Below are positions 6,693 through 11,674 of a stretch of DNA of 11,674 nt, piece by piece. Numbering within the stretch: position 1 is the stretch's first letter; the number at the start of each line of letters is the position of its first letter. The notes under the pieces are model-generated. The model was not told the origin of the DNA, did no database searches, and saw only the letters and a program-made list of their open reading frames with translations. Origin of the DNA: Candidatus Rokuibacteriota bacterium (lineage in GTDB: Bacteria; Methylomirabilota; Methylomirabilia; Rokubacteriales; CSP1-6); assembly GCA_003221435.1 (NCBI GenBank), contig QHRS01000126.1, positions 3,019 to 14,692 on the forward strand, written 5' to 3'. The position numbers and the translations under genes are program-made.

Positions 6693-7064
6693 TCAGCTCT
6701 GGGAGACGAGGAGGACGCCGACCGTGATGCAGGCGATGCCGGCCCAGCGAACGGGCGTGACCGTCTCGGCGAGAACCACTTGGGCGAGCAGCGCCACGAC
6801 GATGTAGTCGACCGCCGTCATCGGCAGCACCTGGGTGATCGCGGCGCGCGACAGCAGCGCGAGATACATGAAGAAGAAGCACGCCTGGAGCGCCACACCG
6901 AGGAGCACCCACGGGTTCGAAACCGCGTGCCACACCATCGGCGCGACTCTGTCGGATGTCGACTCCGTGAGGTCGCCGACAGTCTTCATGCCCTTCGAGA
7001 GCATGACGTGCCCCGCGCCGCCGAGCACCGTTGCGATCACCACCAGTATGAAAGTTTTGAGCAT
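6693..7064 (-). CDS. SMR/EamA-type four-helix membrane protein (ArnE/F- or EmrE-like)
   Basis: A 123-residue protein with four hydrophobic helices: about 3-20, 50-70, 73-90 and 100-120. The first holds GGAGHVMLSKGMK (15-27), the pattern of EamA/small multidrug resistance proteins and of the ArnE/ArnF flippase subunits. The EmrE membrane glutamate is not present in helix 1, so proton-coupled drug export is less likely than lipid or metabolite translocation. Helix 3-4 contains ITQVLPMTAVDYIVVALLAQ and ends in AGIACITVGVLLV, the usual dimerisation region. ATG at 7064 has CGGAG about 6-8 nt upstream. It ends 7 bp before the GT39 gene. That neighbour makes flipping of a polyprenyl-phosphate sugar the best guess; the role is inference. 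Confidence 0.8.
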   Translation of the reverse strand: MLKTFILVVIATVLGGAGHVMLSKGMKTVGDLTESTSDRVAPMVWHAVSNPWVLLGVALQACFFFMYLALLSRAAITQVLPMTAVDYIVVALLAQVVLAETVTPVRWAGIACITVGVLLVSQS

Positions 7065-7093
7065 TCGGGTCTCCGATCTACCAGGTGTGCATA

Positions 7094-7510
7094 CTACAGG
7101 GCCTTGCCGATGGCGGCCAGGATCGACTGCTCGACCGAGCGGTCGTTCGTCGGAAGGACCTCGTCGTTGTCGATGAACAGGATGCGCTCGCGTTTGAAGA
7201 GCGTCCGCTCGACGGTCACCGTGCTCTTCCCGGCGCCGGCATTCTTGATGATGATCCGGAGTCGATGCCGGGTGCCCTTGGCGTAGACGCCGTAGTCCTC
7301 GCCCGCGACCTTGCGGGAATCGGTGGTGATCCAGCCGATGGCGCGGTCGTCCTTGTCGATGTCCCAGCCGAGGTGCCGGAGCACCACGTGGGTGACCGCC
7401 CACACCCGGTCCGCCGGCACCGCGAACGTCTGGCTCACGTCGCCCGCGGCGATCGCGGACCCGGCCACCGTCGTCACGACCAGCGCAAGCACCACGATAT
7501 GCCGCTTCAT
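7094..7510 (-). CDS. Small exported protein, BamC-like domain
   Basis: A 138-residue protein with a signal peptide (1-22, ending SAIAAG). No lipobox cysteine is visible, so it should be free in the periplasm. The mature part begins VSQTFAVPADRVWAVTHVVLRHLGWDIDKDDRAIGWITTDSRKV (25-68). That resembles the helix-grip repeat of BamC/NlpB-type proteins, where a VPAD-W-AV stretch leads into a strand with a G-x-I-x-T-D turn. A basic strand pair (RHRLRIIIKN, STVTVERTLFKRERILFI) and a C-terminal helix follow. The ATG overlaps the stop of the ABC ATPase gene as ATGA (7510-7507), so translation is coupled to the transporter. It may be a periplasmic partner of the transporter. Family resemblance is moderate and the function is unknown. 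Confidence 0.75.
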   Translation of the reverse strand: MKRHIVVLALVVTTVAGSAIAAGDVSQTFAVPADRVWAVTHVVLRHLGWDIDKDDRAIGWITTDSRKVAGEDYGVYAKGTRHRLRIIIKNAGAGKSTVTVERTLFKRERILFIDNDEVLPTNDRSVEQSILAAIGKAL

Positions 7511-8169
7511 TTCAGCACCCCCTCTATCAGAGTGAGCACCCGGTCGGCGTCCCGCGCCGGCTCGGCGCGGTGGCTGACGACCACCACGGCCGCGCCGGCT
7601 CGGGCCCGCGCGCGGAGCGCGTCGCGGATGACGTGCGCCTGCTCGTCGTCCAGGTTGCCCGTCGGCTCGTCCGCCAGCAAGAGCGGCGGGTGGTTGAGCA
7701 CGGCGCGGCAGAACGCCACACGCTGCTGTTCGCCGCCCGAAAGCTGCGGCGGATAATGATCCCTCCGGTGGCCGACGCCGAACTCGTCGAGCAGTGCCTG
7801 CGCGCGGCGCCGCGCGGCCGCGCGGTTGCCGCCGGTGTACCGCACGGCGAGGGCCACGTTCTCGAGAGCGGTCAGTGACGCGATGAGCAGGAAGGACTGA
7901 AACACGTACCCGATCAGCCGGCCCCGCGCCCGGCTCTTTTCCGTCCGGGACGCGCCGCTCAGGCGGCGATCCGCGATCCACAGCTCACCAGCGTCCGGAT
8001 CCTCGAGCAAGCCGATGAGGTTCAGCAACGTGCTCTTGCCGGACCCCGACGCCCCGTTGATCGCCACGTACTCCCCGGCGGCCACGCGGAGGTCGGCTCC
8101 CCGGATGACCCGCACGGGTTCGGCGTTCGGTCCCGGAAAGGACTTGACGAGGTTCACCGCGCGGAGCAT
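7507..8169 (-). CDS. ABC transporter ATP-binding protein, MacB/LolD type
   Basis: A 220-residue ATPase with every core motif: Walker A GASGSGKST (39-47), Q-loop Gln91 in YVFQSFLL, signature LSGGEQQR (143-150), Walker B LLLADEPTGNLD (163-174) with catalytic Glu168, and H-loop His200 in VVVVSH. The LLADEPTGNLD and signature forms are those of the MacB/LolD/FtsE class, which pairs with FtsX-type permeases and works as a mechanotransducer or exporter in the inner membrane. ATG at 8169 shares its A with the TGA of the permease gene in its restored frame (TGATG), and its own stop overlaps the next start (ATGA). This tight coupling says permease, ATPase and BamC-like protein are made together. No frame disruption inside this gene. 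Confidence 0.93.
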   Translation of the reverse strand: MLRAVNLVKSFPGPNAEPVRVIRGADLRVAAGEYVAINGASGSGKSTLLNLIGLLEDPDAGELWIADRRLSGASRTEKSRARGRLIGYVFQSFLLIASLTALENVALAVRYTGGNRAAARRRAQALLDEFGVGHRRDHYPPQLSGGEQQRVAFCRAVLNHPPLLLADEPTGNLDDEQAHVIRDALRARARAGAAVVVVSHRAEPARDADRVLTLIEGVLK

Positions 8170-9324
8170 CAGGTGCCGCGGCGAATCGCTTCGGCGGGAG
8201 ACACCCGCACGACCCGGACCGTCGCATACGCCGCGGCGGCGCCGCCCAGGACGACGGAGAAGAGCAGCGCCCCGAGGACGAGGCGCGGCGAGAAGAGGAA
8301 CAGATGCTGCCCGCGAGCGGCGACGTAAGCGTTGATGGACACGCCGAGCGTGGCGGCGAGGCCGATGCCCGCCGCCCCGCCCGCCAGGCTGACTCTCGCC
8401 GAAGATCTCGTTGCCGAGCTGCAGGTCTGTGGCGCCGAGCGCGCGCTTGATGCCGAACTCCCGGATGCGCTCGAAGACCGCGGCAGCGACCGTGTTGGAG
8501 AGCGAGAGCCCCCCGATCACGAGCCCGAGCGCGCCGATGCCGACAAGGAGGGCCGAGAAGAACGCGGTCGAGGAGCGGAGCACGCGGCTGATCTCGCTCG
8601 GAATCGTCACGTTCACGCCGGAGACCGTTGCGGCGATCCGGCGGGCGACCGTGTCGCCGTCCTCGGACAGCGTCCACCCGACGGCCGCGCCGGTGTTGAG
8701 GTCGCCGCGCCCCAGCGTGAAATTCAGGAGCATCGGGTCCTTGGCCACCCACAGCTCGCGGGCGTCCTCGATCGAGACGATCGCGAACCGATCCGGTGCC
8801 GTCAGCGTCCGCTCGAGCACGCCGACCACGGTGTAGGGCGTGCGCTCGAGCATGATCCGCCCTCCCGGCCGGAGCCCGCGGGAGGCCGCGAAGTCGGCGC
8901 CGAGGACCGTGACGTGCCGGTCGCCGGGGCGCAGGAACCGCCCCTGCCGCACCGGCAGCTCCCGGTAATGGCGGTTCGGCATCGGCGTCGACAGATCGAG
9001 GCCGAGCACGAGCTCTTGCGCGAGCGTGAGGAACTGGGACGTGCTGGTGTTGAGCGGCAGCATGATCTGCGCCTGTACGCCGGCGACGCCGGGCACGGCC
9101 GCGACCTCGCGGATCTTGGACGCGGGGAGGAGCCCTCCCGCCGTGAAGCCCACGCCCATGCCCATCCCCTTGCCGGCGACCGAGATCTGGCCGAGCACAA
9201 ACCGGTCACCGCCCTCGATGAACCGCACGATGCGCTCGGCCATGGCGCCGAGCGCGACGAGCCCCGCGACGCCGACCGCGATGCCGGTGATCGTGAAGAC
9301 GTAGCCCCGGAGAAGGCGGCGCAT
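8169..9324 (-). CDS. MacB/FtsX-type ABC permease, frameshifted near 8394
   Basis: The gene starts at ATG 9324, 20 bp after the stop of the flavoenzyme gene. Residues 8-28 form TM1. A periplasmic MacB-like core follows to about 255, including GMGMGVGFTAGG and VAAVPGVAGVQAQI. TM2 lies near 265-290, followed by FERIREFGIKRALGATDLQLGNEIFGE, the coupling region of FtsX permeases, ending at Glu310 (8395). There the family frame is lost. Skipping one base (8394) restores VSLAGGAAGIGLAATLGVSINAY, then two helices ending VSPAEAIRRGT and a TGA at 8171-8169. The restored protein would be 384 residues with four helices, normal for the family. As written, the frame instead runs without a stop into the ATPase, giving a 605-residue fusion lacking TM3 and TM4. 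Read error or real mutation cannot be told apart here. Transported substrate unknown. Confidence 0.85.
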
Positions 9325-9344
9325 CAGTTTCCACCCGGCTCGGG

Positions 9345-10616
9345 CTACCATTCCAGCCGGGATTCCACCGGGCGGCCCTGGAGCCGGCGAACCCAGTAGT
9401 TGATGCGCGCGATCGTGAAGAACACGTTCAGCGACACGCGCATCCGCCAGGGCATCCGGTGAAACGCGGCGCCCGCGAGCACTCCGGTCACCGCGTCGAG
9501 CATGCCGAGGAAGGACCGCGGCCGCAGGAAGATCTCGAGGAACGCGGGTTCGTAGTATCGTTCGATGAACTGGAAGAACGGCCGGATGCCGAACGCCAGG
9601 TCCCGCTCGTAGTCGCGGAAGCGCTTCGTGGCGAACCGGTTGGTGCGCAGCGCGCGCGCGATGGCCGGTACCGCCAGCTCCGCAGACTGCATCGCGATGT
9701 ACACGCCCGCCGAGAAGATGGGATCGACGAACGCGACGGCATCCCCGATGCTGACGAAGCGGTCCCCGACGATCGGCCGGTTCACGTACGCAAAGTTGGC
9801 GGCGCGGTGAACCGGCGTGACGCGCGTCGCGGCGTGCAGGCCCTCCGCCACCCTGGGCACCCGCGCGATCATCCCCTCGTAGAGCGCGTCGATCGCCCCG
9901 TCGCGTCCGCGCACGGTCTTCGCGTGCAGGACGCAGCCGACGCTCGTCACATCGCCCGCGAACGGGATCCACCAGAACCAGCCGTCCGGGAAGATGAAGA
10001 TCCGGATGTTCCCTTCGTCGATGCCCGCCGCGCGCGTCGCGCCGCGGTGGTGGGCGAACAGCGCCACCTTCCCGAGATTCGGCACCCGCTCGCGCCGCCC
10101 GATCGACGACGCGAGAAAGCCGTCGCGGCCACTGGCGTCGACGAGGAAGCGCGCCCGCACCTCCGAGCGCGCGCCGGCCTCGTCGAGGGTGACGGTCACG
10201 CCGTCATCGTCGAAGGTCGGCCGCTCGGCGGTTGCCGGCTGAAGCACCTCGGCGCCGCTGCTCCGCGCGTGCTCGAGCAGGATCGAATCGAACTCGGCGC
10301 GCTGGACCTGGTAGCCGTAGTTCGGTACCGAGCGGCCCCGCATGAAGTAGAACGTGTGCTCGTGGTCGGATTCCTGATCGTAGAAGGTCGCGCCGTACTT
10401 GACCAGGGGCCCCGCCTTCCGGAGCGCGTCGTGAACGCCGAGCCGATCGAGCAACGGCACGTTGGCGGGCAGCAGCGATTCCCCGATGTGGAAGCGTGGA
10501 AACGACTCGCGCTCGACGACGAGCACGGAAAAGTCCTTCTGCGCGAGCAGCGCCGCGGCCGTGGAGCCACCCGGCCCTCCGCCGACGACGAGCACGTCAC
10601 ACCGCCGCCCGGTCAT
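9345..10616 (-). CDS. Flavin-dependent halogenase-like FAD oxidoreductase
   Basis: A 423-residue PHBH-fold flavoprotein starting at ATG 10616. The dinucleotide motif VVGGGPGGSTAA is at 10-21, RFHIGESLLP at 41-50, and the late FAD motif FVSIGDAVAFVDP at 287-299. Three marks point to flavin-dependent halogenases: WFWWIP (213-218), matching WxWxIP; FVDPIFSAG (296-304), matching FxxPxxSxG; and Lys73 in VKYGATFYDQ, where the lysine needed for hypohalous acid chemistry is expected. Similar proteins are also annotated as geranylgeranyl-reductase-like oxidoreductases. The last 80 residues (about 345-423) are aromatic and basic, and could bind a membrane or a carrier-tethered substrate. The gene overlaps the GT2 gene's end by 20 bp and is followed by the permease after 20 bp. 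Reduced flavin would come from a reductase not seen here. Chlorination or bromination is inference. Confidence 0.82.
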   Translation of the reverse strand: MTGRRCDVLVVGGGPGGSTAAALLAQKDFSVLVVERESFPRFHIGESLLPANVPLLDRLGVHDALRKAGPLVKYGATFYDQESDHEHTFYFMRGRSVPNYGYQVQRAEFDSILLEHARSSGAEVLQPATAERPTFDDDGVTVTLDEAGARSEVRARFLVDASGRDGFLASSIGRRERVPNLGKVALFAHHRGATRAAGIDEGNIRIFIFPDGWFWWIPFAGDVTSVGCVLHAKTVRGRDGAIDALYEGMIARVPRVAEGLHAATRVTPVHRAANFAYVNRPIVGDRFVSIGDAVAFVDPIFSAGVYIAMQSAELAVPAIARALRTNRFATKRFRDYERDLAFGIRPFFQFIERYYEPAFLEIFLRPRSFLGMLDAVTGVLAGAAFHRMPWRMRVSLNVFFTIARINYWVRRLQGRPVESRLEW

Positions 10617-11674
10617 TGGCCCCCTCCGAGCCTCCCCCAGCACCGCATTGCGCCGGCACAGCCGGCGCTGGACTGTCGAAGGGGGCCGCGACGGCCCCCT
10701 CCGAGCCTCCCCCAGGACCCGAGGGCGCCGGCAAAGCCGGCGCTCGAAGCCGGTTACTGCGAGAGGCCCCCAAATCCTCCGGATCATGGTGGAGGGCGGT
10801 GGCGCTGGCGGCGGCCGCGAGGCGTTCCTGTGAGTAGAATCGGTCGACGAAGGGCGTGACGAGGTCCACGCCCAGGCGGTTCAGGAGCGGCTGGGCGAGT
10901 GCGAGCGCCAGCAGCAGGGGGCTCAGCCCGATCGCTTGGAGCACCAGCGTCATGCGCCGGCGCCGGGGATGGCGCCACCAGCAGAGGACGCGCGTGCGGG
11001 CATGGCGAACCGCGACCCCGCCCGCAGCGAAGCCGTAGAGATGCGGCGCGTCCGGAAACCGGGCGCCGGCTTCCGCCATCTCCGCATGGCGCGCACGGCG
11101 CCGGGTCCGATCGAAGACGTGGGCCACCTCCCGGCCCGCCTCCCCGGCCTCGCGGATGCAGTGTCCTGCAACTCGCGCCGCCAGATAGGCCCCGATCGCG
11201 CAGCCGTCGGCGAGCGGATGAAAGCGGCTCCCGCGGATCGACGGGCGGGCCGTGCTGAGGTCTACCTCCACGATCGGCCGGCCGGTGCGCGCGCTCGCGA
11301 GGAGCGCCTCGGTTTCGAGCACGAAGCCGCCGCGGCGCAGCGTCACCTCGTCGAACAGCGGCAGCGGGTAGCTCCGGAACCCCGATTGCGTGTCGCGGAC
11401 CGGCGCGTCCGTGATCCAGTTGATGAAGAAGCCAGCCACGCGGCACGCGTTGCGCCGGCCGCTCGGCATGCCGACCGCGTTCCGCAAGCGCCCGCCCACG
11501 ACGATCGCGCGCGGCGCGCGGCGCGCCGCTTCGAAGAGCAGCGGGATGTCGCCCGGATCGTGCTGGCCGTCCGCGTCAAGCGTGATGACCCGCGCGACGC
11601 CGCGCTGGCGCGCGACCTCCACGCCGGCCCGAAGGGCCGCGCCCTTGCCGCTCCGCCGGCGCAGCTCGAGCACG
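10597..11674 (-). CDS. GT2 family glycosyltransferase (polyprenyl-phosphate glycosyltransferase-like), 5' partial
   Basis: The N-terminus lies beyond the window; 358 residues are visible from codon 11673. RSGKGAALRAGVE (7-19), ITLDADGQHDPGDIP (30-44) with the metal-binding DAD, and VRDTQSGFRSYP (92-103) identify a GT-A fold of the DPM1/ArnC type, which links sugars to polyprenyl phosphate or a similar acceptor at the cytoplasmic face. FVLETEALLASARTG (117-131) and VEVDLSTA (135-142) are further family strands. A positively charged stretch (225-240) precedes a hydrophobic segment (241-263) that could anchor it in the membrane. The last about 50 residues come from two 75-bp repeats and read as two 25-residue Pro/Ala/Gly units containing GGGSEGA. 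The stop overlaps the flavoenzyme start by 20 bp. First visible gene of the operon; the repeat tail is probably a later addition. Confidence 0.85.
   Translation of the reverse strand, partial: VLELRRRSGKGAALRAGVEVARQRGVARVITLDADGQHDPGDIPLLFEAARRAPRAIVVGGRLRNAVGMPSGRRNACRVAGFFINWITDAPVRDTQSGFRSYPLPLFDEVTLRRGGFVLETEALLASARTGRPIVEVDLSTARPSIRGSRFHPLADGCAIGAYLAARVAGHCIREAGEAGREVAHVFDRTRRRARHAEMAEAGARFPDAPHLYGFAAGGVAVRHARTRVLCWWRHPRRRRMTLVLQAIGLSPLLLALALAQPLLNRLGVDLVTPFVDRFYSQERLAAAASATALHHDPEDLGASRSNRLRAPALPAPSGPGGGSEGAVAAPFDSPAPAVPAQCGAGGGSEGANDRAAV
10618..10749. repeat. Two tandem 75-bp repeat units with GC hairpins
   Basis: A 23-base block at 10618-10640 recurs exactly at 10693-10715, a period of 75. 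Each unit also holds a perfect hairpin, GCGCCGGC-aca-GCCGGCGCT at 10650 and GCGCCGGC-aaa-GCCGGCGCT at 10725, again 75 apart, followed by a TCGAAG/GTCGAAG element. The segments between the conserved blocks have diverged. The second hairpin with its flank matches 2063-2087 in inverse orientation. The units are in frame with, and coded as part of, the GT2 C-terminus, and they end just 5' of the flavoenzyme start. Confidence 0.85.

Noticed and set aside
8380..8400. Programmed ribosomal frameshifting in the permease
   Set aside because: No slippery heptamer, no internal SD at the right distance, and no obvious downstream pseudoknot; the simple error or mutation explanation is better.
8332..9399. 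Plus-strand open frame (355 codons) opposite the permease
   Set aside because: Charged low-complexity translation with no motif; antisense shadow of the permease.
10618..10749. CRISPR-like or mobile-element interpretation of the repeats
   Set aside because: Only two units, hairpins within the conserved part, no regular unique spacers, no cas genes, transposase or target-site duplications.
9459..10859. Long plus-strand open frame (466 codons) opposite the flavoenzyme
   Set aside because: Arg/Glu/Asp-rich composition without domains, antisense to a gene with complete motifs; typical shadow frame in GC-rich DNA.

Overview
The window is GC-rich, densely coded bacterial chromosome. There are no rRNA, tRNA, CRISPR or transposase signals. 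Most start codons are ATG or GTG behind clear Shine-Dalgarno (SD) sequences, and several exported proteins have Sec-type signal peptides. A BamC-like protein and an ArnT-like membrane glycosyltransferase suggest a Gram-negative-type envelope. The gene mix and the dispersed GCGCCGGC-aaa-GCCGGCGC hairpins recall soil or subsurface lineages such as Rokubacteria/Methylomirabilota, but that is a resemblance and not a demonstrated assignment.

Left part (1-4938): small, loosely related units. On the minus strand lie a metal-dependent secreted cyclase (461-1477) and, 10 bp downstream, a sugar-type periplasmic binding protein cut by the window edge (1-450). Upstream of them is a small cupin (1726-2028). 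A 314-bp divergent gap with REP-like hairpins separates it from a plus-strand Zn/Mn-type (ZnuA/TroA) binding protein (2343-3266) that has no ABC partners here. A second cupin (3342-3710, minus) converges on it and has a good promoter of its own. A dihydroorotate-dehydrogenase-like flavoprotein (about 3895-4938, plus) diverges from that cupin. It appears to start at a non-standard codon behind an extended -10 promoter and a very strong SD.

Right part (4970-11674): one minus-strand operon of seven genes, read from right to left with short gaps or overlaps. The order is a GT2 glycosyltransferase (5' end outside the window), a flavin-dependent halogenase-like enzyme, a MacB/FtsX-type permease, its ATPase, a small exported BamC-like protein, an SMR/EamA-type four-helix membrane protein, and an ArnT-like GT39 glycosyltransferase. 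GT2, small flippase-like protein and GT39 resemble the ArnC-ArnE/F-ArnT logic: load a sugar on a polyprenyl phosphate, flip it, and transfer it outside the cytoplasm. The halogenase-like enzyme and the ABC pair could make and export or insert the molecule that is decorated. This combination is the best candidate for an undescribed system in the window; its product is unknown.

Two sequence-level oddities stand out in the operon. The permease carries a frameshift near 8394 that removes its last two membrane helices and opens the frame straight into the ATPase. The GT2 C-terminus is encoded by two 75-bp repeat units of the same family as the hairpin at 2063-2087.
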